64,000 nucleotides of DNA, from positions 164,094-228,093 of the forward strand of contig NW_006499677.1 in the NCBI RefSeq assembly GCF_000471905.2. The letters are read 5' to 3'. The position numbers and the translations under genes are program-made. The notes under the pieces were generated by a model, which saw only the letters and a list, made by a program, of their open reading frames with translations, made no database searches and had not been told where the DNA came from. Every line of letters starts with the position of its first letter. The stretch's first letter is position 1. Positions 1 to 11,791 of the stretch are shown in pieces. Origin of the DNA: Amborella trichopoda. Lineage: Eukaryota > Streptophyta > Magnoliopsida > Amborellales > Amborellaceae.

Positions 1-687
1 CATTTTGTTATTCTTTCATTCGACTAAGAGGGATGATTGAGGTTAGCCTCTCAAGGTAGTCTTATCGTCTAGTCGTAATGTTGTCATGCAAAGATTACTT
101 GGCTCGCTTTATTACCATGACCGACTAACCATTGTGCCTAGCTAATCGGTACTGGTAATGACATCTAGTAGTAATCCTGTGAGCCGGTCTTAGTTATCGA
201 GCCAGCTTTGCTACCACGTCAGGCCAATTATTCACTAGCTTAGTGACCGCTCTGATCATCCTGCTCAGTGAAATTCTTCTCTCCCCCGTCTTTCATCCCG
301 TATTTTCTCTTCTTCTTTTTGAATGCCCGTGCTTGTGTACGTTCATCGAAGAGGAAAAGGGTGAGGTCAGACCCACCTATCTTATAACTTTTGCCATATA
401 TGTGTGATTGCAAAAAACAGAAGAATACAAGCTAAGGGAGGAGATTCCAGACCAGTTTTATTACTGGGGGGCTTTCTTTGTGATTTAAGAGGATGCCCAC
501 ACGAGTGACCTGGGTAAGTCCTGAACCCACCTTAAATTCCTATCTCACCGATTGGTAACACCTGCCCCTGTTCTCAAACAAGGTTCCCGAGAGAGCAATC
601 TAAAAAAAGTCTCGAGTCTTCCCTCGAAACCTGAGACGTGTGTCACCTGATCCTCAAAGGATCCGGAGGGCGAGATCGAGGCTCCTA
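1..687 (+). mobile_element. Tat-type LTR fragment, plus orientation
   Basis: The reverse complement of this stretch matches 54,415-55,070, the PBS-proximal end of the Tat LTR of element B. Shared landmarks are the 'ctcttagtcga' start, the purine-rich middle, the 'acctgcccctgttctcaaa' block and the terminal 'gatcgagg' block, followed by the short spacer seen beside the primer-binding site of B. It therefore lies opposite in orientation to all other Tat sequence in the window and is cut by the left window edge. It is a non-coding LTR fossil. Confidence 0.8.
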
Positions 688-691
688 ACAA

Positions 692-1640
692 CTTGTCTTA
701 AGGCAATGGACATTCATATAAGAAGGCGATGAAGTGTAAGGTTCGGTGAAAGATAGAAAAGAGAAGAGAGCTTGACATAGGGATGCGACTAGCAAGACAA
801 CCAGAAATTACCAACTCGTATTGGTAGCAGGACGAGCATGGTTCTCAAGACTAGCACGGCGGCAATACTACTCGAAACTGAGGTCAGCGCGTCAATGATA
901 GGCTAAGTCTACCCTCAGTCAAGTGAGAGGAGAAAGACATGAGAGGAAAGAACGAAATGACAAAGAGAAGGGGAAATCCAGACTTCAATAGGAATCGTCA
1001 TTGACAATGCGAGGAGACGACACATCCCTTAAGGACGTTGCTGACTCTTGTTGACGAGGCACACGATGATGGTTTCTCCTTGATTGCACGGTGATAGGAG
1101 TGGGATGCAGGGATAACGACGATGGGCACTGGTCACACTGAGGAAGCTTGTGAACAGCGATGGGTGTCGCCAGAACCTCTAGCATGTGGCGATAGGTATC
1201 GTCGTCTTTGTTAGACGTGCAGTAGAGGAAGACCCCTACAGGCGACAACAAACTTCATCGTTTGGGTTTTTAGGCAAGACGTCACAGCTACATCTGTGGG
1301 CCGCGGTAGGCAGCGCCGTCTACAGACTTCACTGGAAGAAAGAGAAAGATGAATAGAAGGGGAGGGGGAGTCGTCCATGGCGCTGCCATCGCCATGCCTA
1401 ACCCATGGGATCAAGGGAGAGGCATGCACGACACTGCCACTGCCATGCACGTCCTCTGCTAGAAACGTAAACGAAGAAGAGGGAGAAGAGAGGGGAGAAG
1501 AGAGAGAGAAGAAGAAAAGAAAAAGGAGAGGAAGAAGGTTTACCTCAACCTTAGGGGTACCGGTCAAAAGTTTCTCTCACCTCACTCTATCTCTCAAACG
1601 TGACACCACTATGGTAAAAAAGAGAAACTTGTATTAAGTG
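692..1640 (-). mobile_element. Tat-type LTR fragment beside element A
   Basis: This stretch runs parallel to 60,195-61,410 of the Tat LTR H. Both have the 'gcacattcatat' block, the 'gtggtagcaag...gcatggt' block, the 'aagtgagaggagaaa' block, the GCGATAGGTATC repeats, the purine-rich stretch and the 'ttaccttaac' end with a run of CTCTCTC. It borders the integrase end of element A and is probably what is left of its 3' LTR. No gene is supported; short ORFs here are chance. It meets the plus-oriented LTR piece head to head near 690. Confidence 0.75.
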
Positions 1641-1713
1641 AAAAGAGTTAGCATTTTGTTTGGACTATCTAGCTTGTTTTCACGTTGACTCCCTTTCTTT
1701 TGAATATACATCA

Positions 1714-2780
1714 CTAATAATACTTCTTTAGGTATCGCCCATTGATTGGGGGAATTGCCACTTCCCCATCAGGATGTGCTAATATGTAGGCTCCATTGGG
1801 TGAGACCATTTTTACTGTAAAGGGACCTTCCCACTTAGGCTCTAACTTCCCTTTGCGACGGCTGTGCATGCCAATAAGCCTCTTGACAACTAAGACTAGA
1901 TCAACATGAGTGAATGAGCGTATCTTGACAGACTTGTCAAAAGCCCTCTTCATTCTCCCTTGGTTGAGTTCAAGGTTCTGTTGAGCTTCTAACCTCTTTC
2001 TGTCGAGTGCATCCAATTCTTGATAACGGAGCTTGACTATCTCATCTTCGGTTATTCCTTGGTGAATAGCGACTCAGAGTGAAGGGATTTATACTTAGAG
2101 AGGTAAAATTTCTTTAGCCCTATAGACCAGAGAATAAGGAGTGGAATCAATAGAATTTCATTTAGTGGTACGATAAGCCCATAGTGCTTCGGGAAGCTTC
2201 TCATGTCAGTTCTTCCTTGTTTTTGAAATTGACTTTCTTAGAACATTGCACAGAGTCTTATTGAAAGCCTCAGCTAATCCATTTGCCCGAGGGTGGTACA
2301 TACCTTTATTCGAAACTAAGCTGGTTAACTAAGAGATCAATGTGATGACTCCTAAACTGAGGGTCGTTGTCAGATATTATCCGGTCGAGCATTCCGAAGC
2401 GGTATATGAAATGATGTCGATGAAGTAGGCCACCAATGTCCCAGGAACTTGCTTAAGGGGGAATGCTTTAGCCCACTAGATAATATGTTGCAGCTAGGAT
2501 AAAAACATGGCTCATTGTGGAAGGACAGCCAATAGGCCCTATGATGTCCATACCCCATTGTGAGAATGCAACCATAGGGTGTAAGGGCTCTGGAGGCTGG
2601 TGAACTAGGCTGGAATGTATTTGAAATACTTGGCACTTTTGGCATAGCTTAAGGAATCGGCTATCATGAAAGGCCAATAGTATCCCAACCTGCGTATTCG
2701 TTCATAGAGCTTGGGATCGGACTGGTGTAGTCCACAGATGCCTGAGTTGACTTCTTCTAACACCTTACTTACTCCTTGGA
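1714..2780 (-). pseudogene. Tat integrase remnant (element A)
   Basis: The integrase would join element cDNA to host DNA. Near 1,714-2,016 lies the C-terminal part with the family signature KWEGPF...GAYIL...INGRYLKKYY, typical of Tat integrases. Around 2,240-2,380 are remains of the catalytic core. The HHCC zinc-binding part, with LYERIRRLGYYWP, lies near 2,660-2,770. The parallel copy in element B is at 46,616-47,900. Assignment to integrase is firm; the gene is a broken fossil. Confidence 0.85.
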
Positions 2781-3159
2781 TATCGACGCAACTAAGAATA
2801 ATATCATCAAATGACCGTTTGAAGAGAGCATCTCCATCGAGGAGGGTATACTTGGTGGACATTTGACATATGCTATTCCATTCAGAACGATCTTTCGGGA
2901 GCTTGCCATGTTTTAGGAAACTGGTGATGGGCTCTCTCCAATCTTCTACCTGCTCAGTTTCTGCACATATTGGGTCAAAGAATTCTGGTCCCTGATTTTG
3001 ACCCTTAGCACCTTGACTATGTGTTATTGCTTGTCCAGTTTTGATTACTTCTTTGACCCATAGAAGTGCTCCAAATGGGTAAGGGGGACACTCTAGGAAG
3101 ATATTTCTCTCGTCATCTGCATCGACGTCGGTTCTTAGTTTGATGTGTCTCCATTCTGC

Positions 3160-3560
3160 CACCCAAACAAGCATGGGCACAGATGAGGACAACTGAATTA
3201 TAGCGCTGAGCTTTGCGAGTGCAATGGCCCGTGAATTTAGCCTCCTGGGGATGTGACTTAGGGATACGTCTTCAAACTGGGCTATATATGACTTTACAGT
3301 ATCGTGACAAGGCTTGAGGATATCTTTTCTCACATCATAGATCCCTTTGAGTTGTCGGATAACCAACTTAGAGTCGCCATAGATCTTAAGCTGCTCCAAG
3401 TCGAGATCAAAGGTTATCTCGAGTCAGATTATAAGGGCTTGATATTCTGCCTCATTATGAGAACCAGCTTGAGCGAGAGAGAAAGAAAGTGGCAATACCT
3501 CTCGGCATCAGGAATACTACTCTGGTGCCTCCTCCATCTGATTGGAAAGCTCCCTCGATG
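3160..3560 (-). pseudogene. Second, archaeal-type RNase H remnant (element A)
   Basis: The peptide has KIYGDSKLVIRQLKG followed by HIPRRLNSRAIALAKLS, the hallmark of the extra RNase H found between pol RNase H and integrase in Tat elements. The first strand of the fold, WELYIEGAFQSDGGG, lies just upstream near 3,520-3,560. The usual GDS aspartate and the HIPR...N...A block are visible. This domain is an established marker separating Tat from chromoviruses, so it fixes the lineage. Fossil. Confidence 0.8.
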
Positions 3561-3599
3561 TATAACTCCCACATATGAATAAGATCAACACATAATACT

Positions 3600-4905
3600 T
3601 CTTCATTGGGGAGCTCGCTTGATAAATGAGATTCTATCGGTACAAGATGTGCCGTGAGAAAGATAGCTAAGGCCTGACCCTTGATGGCCTTCTGTGGGAC
3701 ATACATGATGTCGAACTTTATCAGCAATAGTGCACACTTAGCTAGGCGTCCCGACAAGAATAGGCGTGTCATGAGAAACTTTACAGGATCAACTTTTGAT
3801 ATAAGTTTCACTTCTTGACCGAGTTTTTGTACTGCGAAGATCTGGGCCAGACATACCTTCTCAATAGGGGGATAATTCTTATCGTCCCCTTGCATCCTGC
3901 GACTAAGATAATATAAAATGGTTTCTTTTCCTTCTTCATTCTTTTGTGCCAACAATTCTCCGAGGGACTCATCCAAAGCAGTCCCATATAAAATGAGGGG
4001 TCTTCTCAATACTGGCGTCGAGAGTACTAGAGGATTGAGTAAATAATGCTTCACGTTGTCAAGGGTTGCTTGACATGCTTCATCCCAAATGAATGGGGTA
4101 TCTTTCTTTAGCTGGTGTATAAAGGGTTTACAACGACCTGAGAGGTTCGAGATAAACCTGTGAATGTATGCCAGTTGCCCTTGGAGGGAGTGCAGTTCTC
4201 GAAGTGAACTCGGTGACAGCATTTCTTGGATTTCCTTGATCTTAACTTGCTCAACTTCAAGCCCTCGATCTCTGACGATGAACCTCAAGAATTTTCTCGA
4301 ACTCACACCAAAAGCGCATTTCAGTGGGTTCATTTTTAGCTGATGGAGATGCAAGCGCTTGAACACCTTCTCAAGATCTCTCATATGAGCATCCTTCTCT
4401 TTTGATTCTACTACTAAGTCATCGACATAACACTCCACCTCTTTGTGCATCATGTCTCAGAAAATGGTCATCATTGCTCTCTGGTATGTGGTGTTGGCAT
4501 TCTTTAATCCAAAAGGATTCATTGTGTAACATAAGACCCCTTTCGAAGTTAAGAATGTTGTGGCCTCTTCATCTTTAGGCGCCATCCTTATCTAATTATA
4601 CCCGAAGTATCCATCCATGAAGGAAAAGATTTGAAAATGAGTTGTGGATTCGATAAGCATCTTCGTGAATGGCAACGGGAAGTCATCCTTGGGACAAGCG
4701 ATATTCAAATCACGAAAGTCAATAAAGACCCTGATTTGACAATTCTTCTTCTTGACCCGAACGACATTTGTTAGCCATTTTGGATACTTGACTTCACAGA
4801 TGAAACCTGCTTGTCTAAATTTTGTTATCTTGGCATCTATCTGTATTTCAAGATCAGGCCTGAACCTTCTTGATTTCTATTTGACAAGTTTGAAAGTCGG
4901 ATCAA
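3600..4905 (-). pseudogene. Reverse transcriptase and RNase H remnant (element A)
   Basis: The minus strand encodes the reverse transcriptase catalytic box YVDDLVV near 4,400-4,430, preceded near 4,600-4,760 by relics of the DFRDLN...ACPKDDFPLP and SFMDGYFGYN blocks. After the thumb region (LRELHSLQGQLAYIHRFI) comes the standard Ty3 RNase H, with YYLSRRMQ and NYPPIEKVCLA near 3,830-3,910. Order and motifs match Tat pol and the parallel stretch 48,620-49,880 of element B. Broken fossil. Confidence 0.87.
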
Positions 4906-6180
4906 TGCCGAGACGATGAACGGTGACTTGAAGGTCTAAACCGGGAATCTCATGATAATGCCAAGCAAAGACGTCCCGGTTCGTTTTCAAGAATGCAATG
5001 AACTCCTTATTCTTATTTAGAGACATTCTTGTTGAAATGAACATAGGTCTGGGGTCCGCTTCATCTTCAAGATTTTTTCTTCTAATTCGTCAGCTGTGGC
5101 CAGACCACCTTCTTCCTATTCTTTTAGAGTCTCTTGCAACTCTTCATCATTATTTTCAGGGATCTTGTGATTGACCTCACACTTGATCCTAACATCTCTG
5201 CCTCTGATGGAAGCCCAGAGTGGATTAAAATTTCTGCATCTTTCCCCGTTTGAGGAAGGGAAGGGTCTTCCATAAACAGGGGTTGTTTCTCGGACTGCAG
5301 GAGTTTGTCTTGGAGATCGCAAGAAATATGGAATTCGATGATTGTAGTGCAAGAAGTACGCCAATATGAATCACTCAGCCTTTGAGAAGCTATCTGCAGT
5401 GTTGGTTCCAAACGGGTTGGTGCTTCACAGACTTGGGTCATGTTGCAAGTTTCCTGAGAGTAGAAACTTTTCCTCCTTGACTCTTTCAATCTTTGCTACA
5501 AGTTAGGCTCATGGGCCACTGGGGTTTATTTGGATTCAACTTCTTGCGCTTCTTTGTGGTAGCCTTAGCTTTAGCTACCAAGGCATCAACAACTATTGGG
5601 AATCCTACCACCTGTGCTAGGGTCTTTCTCAATTGCTTCCGCTCCGTCCTGCTTATATTGATTCCTTTGAATTCCTGATCAAGAGCCTTGAAGTCTAGGC
5701 ACATCAAGGTCGTACCTGAAGAAGACATGGGAGAAAGAGAATGAGAAGCAGGAGAAGAAGGTTTAAGAGGTTAGAAAGTGGGGGACTTTTAAGGTCATTC
5801 CCCTTATCAAATTGATTTGAGCAGCTTTTTACGTCATCGTCAGAATTGGAAAGTTGCAGGGGATCTTTTAGGTCTTTCTCTTGCTTAAACTGCTGGGGAG
5901 TACTTTTAACATCGTCACCCTCATCAGACGTTTACTGTGTGGAAGATGGCACAGGGACGTCTTCTTAACAGGATGAAGAATGAAAAAGGATCGTGGGGAT
6001 GAAGTCCAGTAAAGTTGCCAACAAAAGAAGGGGCCTAAGAAATTCTTGCTCAATTGTGGGTTGAGCAGTCTTGTTTCTTCAGCGAGCAAACCTTGGTGCC
6101 CATCTTTTTTTGTTTTGTTGAGGTGCTATTTGATTTGTCTCACTGGGTTCACGATTAGCACCGGCTTGGCGAACCGCTTC
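4906..6180 (-). pseudogene. Gag-pol linker of element A
   Basis: Acidic and Pro/Ser-rich peptide fragments lie here, for example ISRTERKQLRKTLAQVVGFPIVVDALVAKAKA near 5,550-5,700. The same segment occurs in element B at about 50,430-50,620. In Tat elements this interval normally holds the gag C-terminus and protease. I could not see a clear protease active-site box here, whereas fragment G (43,102-44,575) has one. Identification rests on position and on the parallel copy. Confidence 0.55.
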
Positions 6181-7600
6181 TCGCCTCAAAGAGTTGAGTC
6201 TGTTTCGGCCATGGTAAATCATCCATGGCTAGGAAGTCGAGGGTTCTGTAGAGTCTGAGTCATTGATCGGAAGGTCCTGCCTTGTGAGATCTTCTTACCT
6301 CGAGGAAGTGATTTGGGGATCACTTACGGGGAGGTTGTAAAATTATTGATACTTCAAAGTATATGTCAAGGAAAGCTGTGCATTATGACAAGTAATGACC
6401 TCTTATCTGATGGTATGGACACCAACAATCTTCAGTCCTCTTAACAAGTCGAAGGGGTTGCCTTGCCTGCTTTAGTGTGATTATGCCTCCCTGAAGCATT
6501 ATAATGAAGTGGGTGTAGAGGATACGCGGCATTTCGTCCTCCTCTTGAATGGTTATGGCATGGGAGGCCTCAGCTGCCCCGAAGTCCTTCTTTAAATCTT
6601 CAAGCTTATCTGACCTTTCATAATCAGGGCCTCAATGATATCCTTCAGCGCCTCTGATGGTAGGCACAATAATTTTCCAGAGTGTCAAGGCCAGATTGCT
6701 CAGGGAACCTAGCTTCTGAAAGCTGGGTCATATTCTGCTCCAATAATAATCAGAACAACACAGGGATCCATTCCTTCTCAAACGGATAGACCTTATTCCT
6801 ATGCCTAGTGAAATAATCACTCTGAACAAAGTGGCTGGTGGAGGTAACCGATTGTACGACTGTTGCTGCTTGCCAGTCTGGGATAATACCTACTTCATGC
6901 TTACCTCTTTAGAGAGGTCCAAAGTTTGGGAGGTAGCCTTCTTTGAATCAGCGACCATAATGGCTGCACTAATTTCCCCTTTCCATTGGTTGTGCCGTGT
7001 GTTATTCCGAGAGCGACCATTGCCTTGGTTGTTCGTTGAACTTGTAGGTGGTTGTCGTGCCCCACCATGATGGCATGACAAACTTTCTATGCAAACTTAT
7101 TTAGAGATCAACTCTATTATGGAGGTCAGATTAGAGGCCTCGACATGTAGAGCGATTTCAAGTCACATGTTCAACACTCAAGTTTGGACTGCTTCCTTCT
7201 CAGACATAGGATTAGGATGGTGGGAAGCCAAGTTCCTCCATCTTAATATGAATTGATCTGCGGGCTCATTAGGGTTTTGAGTCAAGGTGAGAAGCTCGAT
7301 GATTTGAACTTCTCTCTCGACCTCATAGAAGCGTTGATAGAACATTTTCTCCATCTCCTCCCATGTATGCACCGAGTTTGGAGGAAGTCGGGCGTACCAT
7401 TGGAATGTTGGGTCATCAAGGGTCTCAACAAACTGGAGGAGAAGAAGTCTCTCGTCAGCTACTGTTTTTTAACATGCTGCCTGGAAGTGGGCGAAATGCT
7501 AGTTTGGGGAGGTGGTTTCACTGAATAGAGGAAACTTCCCTTTCTTATAGTCTGAGGGGAACGGGACTTGATCAATATAGGAAAGATGTGGTCCTTGATA
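6181..7600 (-). pseudogene. Gag remnant (element A)
   Basis: The central Retrotrans_gag (capsid) signature is clear at 7,178-7,372: TWEEMEKMFYQRFYEVE, then LTLTQNPNEPADQFILRWRNLA. Below it, around 6,600-6,700, are relics of the CxYHxxxxHxTxD zinc-knuckle-like block seen better in element B. Gag would form the particle shell in the cytoplasm. The copy is parallel to 51,115-52,520. It is a broken fossil. Confidence 0.8.
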
Positions 7601-9190
7601 AGGCGTCGCACCCTGTATGCTTGGAATTTGTCTGTTCTTTAAGCTATGGGTGACCATAGTGTCAATATCTGATTGAGCAACTGGATGAGAGAAAGAATTT
7701 TCCTATGAGGTAGACGAAGGAGGCTACCTTGGAGGTACACCATCAGAGTGATGGGAATTAGCCTCATGGTTAGCCAACTGGCGTGTCACGTGAATACGAT
7801 CAATCTTCTCCATCATCACGTGCACCATGTCCTCAAACTTGTTCATGTGATCCTCCTTCGCATCGCTGGGATCCCTTACGACCATTACACTGACCGTTTC
7901 ATTATGGGGGTTGACGTTAGTGACAATAGAGGGTTTACAAGCTTGACGGGTCGTACATGATAGGTCAGTCAGTAAGGGGTCAGCTTGCCTTGACTGAACT
8001 CGACTTTTGTAAGCAGATCATGTTTGGACTGGTTCTTGATGGTCTTGGGACCGTGGCTGAGAAGCCGGTTCACGACGATCTTAGGACCGTGGCTGTTGAG
8101 TGGCTAGGTCTTCTTCTGCAACGGTAACCACAGTATAGGGCTCATTGAGCTCTTTTTTAGGCTTCATCGTCTGAAGGGGGTAGACGGGATTCAGGTGAAG
8201 AGGGTCGCCAAAATTGGTTGTTTTGAATGCCTTAGTTAGCTTCCTAGTTAAAATTCACAGACCTCTATCATGTTTAGTCTCGAGGTTTTGATGGACCTCA
8301 TGCCAAAACTGCGATCTTGGTTGCGGCTGGTCAACTCATCCTACACATGAGAGTGTTGTCTCCATCAGGTGCGGCAATGGATGAGGGTTAGGAACTGGAG
8401 TCATCTTGGGCCGATGACTCGATGAAGGAGGAGCAGGCAAGAGCAGGGTCGACTCATGAGGAGGCATGAGTCGAGGACAAGGGGACGTCTAAGATGGTGC
8501 ATGTGCACGTCCCTTGAAGAAGGATTATGGGAGACTTAAGGGTCAACCAGGGCTCGTACAAGTGATCTGGCCTTAGGAGGCCAAGAGCTACGAGCAGGTG
8601 TCTATAGGACAACAAGTGTAGGCTTGCTCCTTACAGGATGCACTTGTGTGTGCATAGGAGGAGGATGAGAAGGTCGTCTCCTGTGTACTCGAGTTGGCAT
8701 AATAATGGCGTTGCCCCAAGCAGTGAGATGCATAAGAGTGGCATGTGGAGGAACTGACCTTGGAAGGTTCGGTCTTGAACATGGTCTCGAGGCAACAATA
8801 GGGTTGCTCTGAGGTGTGACCCACAAACCTTGTGGTGTGTGTGAGGGGTGTAGACCGGGTTTCCACCTCGATGTGTTGAGCCTCTACGGATAGAGACCAA
8901 TGGTGTAGGAGTGTGGGGGGTAGCCTTATGGCGACTCGCAGAAGCAATGGTAGTGTGTTTGTCTTTTGCAAAAAGGGACTGGGCAGCCTTCCGGCGTAAC
9001 TCAGAAACACGATCGGCAATTGACTTACCAGTGGCTGGGTGCATCCGATGTGGGGCCACATAAGTGCTACCCATGCAAGGGCCTTGGTGGAGTTTCTACC
9101 AAAGCGAAGAGATGGGGAGTGAGGGACCTTAAAGTCCCTCCTCACACCGGTCCAGGTTAAGACCTACAAGCTAGACAAGGGGTCTTGGTT
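7601..9190 (-). mobile_element. 5' leader and gag start region of element A
   Basis: This stretch aligns by eye with 52,520-54,190 of element B and with 58,140-59,650 of element H, for example around 'ccatcacgtgcaccatgtcctc', 'gacctacaagctagacaagggg' and 'gagtgaggga'. It holds the start of gag and the untranslated leader. Short ORFs such as 8,588-9,145 shadow the leader and are not supported as genes. No primer-binding site was found at its right end. Confidence 0.65.
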
Positions 9191-9284
9191 GAACGAAAGA
9201 TTAGCAGAGGAATGGTTAGAGAGAAGAAGGGAATGGATAGAAGGAGAGAGAAGAAGGAAGAGAGGAGGGAGAAGGAAGAGGAGA

Positions 9285-10030
9285 TACCGTCGGCGCTAGA
9301 CATTGCCGACTTTTTTAGGAGATGGAAGAGAGAGGAAGTAGTTGGCGCTAAGCTTCACCGACTGTGTCAGATGAGAAGATAGGAAGAGAATCAACTAGCA
9401 CTATGTCTCGCCAACTGTCAGAAGAAGTGAGGGAAAACCAGCTGGTGCTAGATCTTGTCGATTGATAAAAGAAGAGAGAGGAGGCAAATTGGTGCTAGGT
9501 CTCACCTGTTGACAGAAGAAGATAGAAAAGACCAACCGACGTTAGGCCTCATCGACTGATAGAAGAAGAGAGAGAAGATCAATCGATACTATGTCTCGTC
9601 GGCTGATAAAAGAAGAGAGAAGAGCAACTGATGCTAGGTCTCACCAATTGATAGAAGAAAAGAGCGAAGACCAACAAGCGCTAGATCTTGTCAATTGAAA
9701 GAAGAAGAAAGAGAAGACCAACCGGCTCTAGGTCTCGTCGACTGATAGAAGAAAAGAGCGAAGACCAATCGGCGCTAGGTCTCGCCAGTTGATAGAAGAA
9801 GATAGAGAAGACCAACCAGCGCTGGGCCTCGCTAGTTGACAAAAGATGACAGAGAAGACCAACTGGCACTGGGCCTCGCCAGTTGACAGAAGAAAATAGA
9901 GAAGACCAACTGGCTTTAGGCCTTGCCAGTTGAAAGAATGAGAGAGAGAAGACCAACCGGCGTTGGGCCTCTCTAGTTGACAGAAGAAGATAGAGAAGAC
10001 CAACTGAGGCTGGGGCTCACCAGTTGACAA
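9285..10030 (-). repeat. 47-bp hairpin minisatellite in Tat LTR (element A)
   Basis: About 16 head-to-tail units of roughly 47 bp. Each has GGCGCTAGG-like and CTCGCCAGTTGA-like blocks joined by a purine-rich AGAAGAAGATAGAGAAGA block. Within each unit the first and last blocks are partly complementary. Examples: CAACTGGC at 9,860-9,867 pairs perfectly with 9,878-9,885; CAACTGGC at 9,907-9,914 with 9,925-9,932; GTCGGC at 9,290 with GCCGAC at 9,304. Loops are about 10 nt. Confidence 0.85.
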
Positions 10031-10350
10031 AAGAGAGAGAAAGAGTGAGAAAGGGAGAGAAAGAGAGAAAGAGAGAGAGAAGAGAGGGAAAGAGAGAAGA
10101 GAAGAGAGAGAAGAGCGAGAAAGAGAGAGAAGAGAGAGAAAGAAAGAGAGAGAGAAGAGGGAGAAAGAGAGAAGAGAGTGGGAGAAAAAAGAGGGAGAAG
10201 AGAGAGAGAATAAGAGAAGAAGAAGAAACAGAAAGAGAAAGATAGAAGAGAGAGAAAGAGAGAAGAAGAAACAGAAAGAGAAAGATAGAAGAGAGAGAAA
10301 GAGAGAAGAAGAGAGAGAAAGAGAGAAGAAGAGAGAGGGGAGGAGAGAGA
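10026..10350. repeat. Purine-rich (GA)n tract in Tat LTR
   Basis: About 325 bp with almost only G and A on the plus strand (GAGAGAAAGAGAGAAGAAG-like). It is pyrimidine-rich in the element RNA. The matching tract in LTR B is longer (55,815-56,580) and one in LTR I is at 63,415-64,000. Frames through it are not genes. Confidence 0.9.
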
Positions 10351-10507
10351 AAGTTACTTGCTTGAAAGGTATCGACCCTTTCCTTCTCTCTTTTCTCTTT
10401 CTCTCCAAGACGTAGTCACAGGCTCAAGCAAGGAATCAAATTTTATATTCAATCTTCCAAGAATCAACTGAAGGCCAAGGGTTTTGTTTACAATGAAGCA
10501 GTGCCTG

Positions 10508-10515
10508 TTTATATA
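10508..10515 (-). promoter_or_regulatory. TATA box of Tat LTR (element A)
   Basis: TATATAAA on the minus strand, inside the conserved 'cagtgcctg' neighbourhood. The same place in LTR B (56,723-56,730) has TATATAAA and in LTR H (61,461-61,468) CTATATAT. Position in three copies supports an LTR core promoter, with transcription starting near 10,475. Confidence 0.65.
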
Positions 10516-11791
10516 GAATTGTGCCCAATCATGGGTGGATTGATCAAAATTAGTCCTAATTGCTGAAAATTAAGAATTAATTGAATGAAAATAAATTATA
10601 AAAATTGGTGCAAAAGGATTGTTTTACCCCCACCTTAAATATGTGGAATTTCAAAACAGTCCCTACTGCTGCTCGAGATCTTGAATGATTTTCCATGGTT
10701 GACCCGAGGGTGTTCTGATGCCCATTTAATCGAAAGATTATTGTTATGTTTTAGGGCTTGACATGGCGATCATTTTGATACTAACTTCGAGCCATGAATC
10801 ATGTTTTTGAGCTATGATCACGAGACTTGAAATTTGTTTGAATCTTGGAAACTTTGGATCTATAGTGAGGTCGTTCCTTAATTTTTTTTCTGTGATTTTT
10901 TCATCGTAGTGCACTGAGCATGCTGCCACGATCGTGTGGCAACAAATGGAATGTGGTTTGAAGCCCGAACGAAGATTTCACAACTTTTGAGTTTTGGCCA
11001 GAATCTGGAATCTGGTGGTCAGAATTTCAGTTACTTCGTCAGCTTCATGCATGGAATCTGACCATCCATCATGTACAGGGTTCGAGCTAATGATAGCCCT
11101 GGACCTTACGCACATAATGAAATTGATTTTGAATCGATTTGTGCCAGCATCGTGATTTAGTCTATCGAGCGAGGTATGTCGCTGCTGAATTTTCTGCAAC
11201 TTCTTCGTGCATCGACAACTTCTCTCTAGCTTTTCTCCCTGCTCGGACATCATCTCGGGGCATGCCAAATACGCTCAACAAATTTGGGAGCGATCTGACT
11301 TGAAACGAGTGAGTTACGGGCCCCAAAAATGACTGCACATGACTGTAAAAATAGCCACCTTTAATGGTGTTTTGGTGCAGTGAGGCCACATGATAATAGT
11401 GTGCAGCCTCTCCTGTTTCAATTTTTGGCTCATATCTTTGTTCCGGAGCATCCAATTAAGCAAAAACTTGGCCCATAGGGGTTGTCAACCGTGCCAAATC
11501 AAATGTCGGTGCTCCCATAATGATTTGAGACACCGAAAAATGTAGTTCCAATTGTAGGGTCCATTTCATGGTGTTAAAGACTGTTTTGTCTAAAATTGTT
11601 CCTTTGTGTTCACTACCTTAGACATGTTTGATCGTGATGAAACTTAGCAGGTGGTCTTTTGAAGTGATGACGAAGATCTTGACCAATTCTAGGGCCATTA
11701 TGAGATTGTCAAGAATTTCCACTGTTTTGTAAGCTTCATTGACCTGTTTCCTACCAGGGACCAAGGTGATGAAAAATACGTTCAAAAAACA

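Larger units (their letters stand above)
1641..9190 (-). mobile_element. Element A: Tat-lineage Ty3/Gypsy retrotransposon, internal region
   Basis: Read on the minus strand the order is leader, gag, linker, reverse transcriptase, RNase H, a second archaeal-type RNase H and integrase. That order, with the ACPKDDFPLP-type reverse transcriptase and the extra RNase H, marks the Tat lineage (Ogre/Retand group). The left end carries a purine-rich AAAAGAAAGGGA (minus strand, about 1,690-1,705), which resembles a polypurine tract. It is parallel to element B (46,541-54,409) throughout. The element is an old fossil, broken in many places; no frame spans a whole domain set. Confidence 0.88.
9195..11791 (-). 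mobile_element. Tat-type 5' LTR of element A
   Basis: This is an LTR read on the minus strand from TGTTTTTTGAACG (right end, near 11,791) down to about 9,195. Its U3 part (10,440-11,791) aligns with 56,660-58,048 and 61,420-62,771. It contains a TATA box on the minus strand at 10,508-10,515, a pyrimidine-rich RNA stretch (10,026-10,400) and a hairpin minisatellite (9,285-10,030). No protein gene is supported; the Leu/Ser-rich frames are translations of low-complexity DNA. Confidence 0.8.

Noticed and set aside
985-1637. Small ORFs on both strands
   Set aside because: They lie inside LTR sequence that matches LTR H and have no conserved frame.
8588-9145. 185-residue and overlapping 147-residue minus frames as possible extra ORF1 of the Tat element
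   Set aside because: Several frames overlap with similar length, and the parallel stretch in element B favours a different frame; no motif supports any of them.
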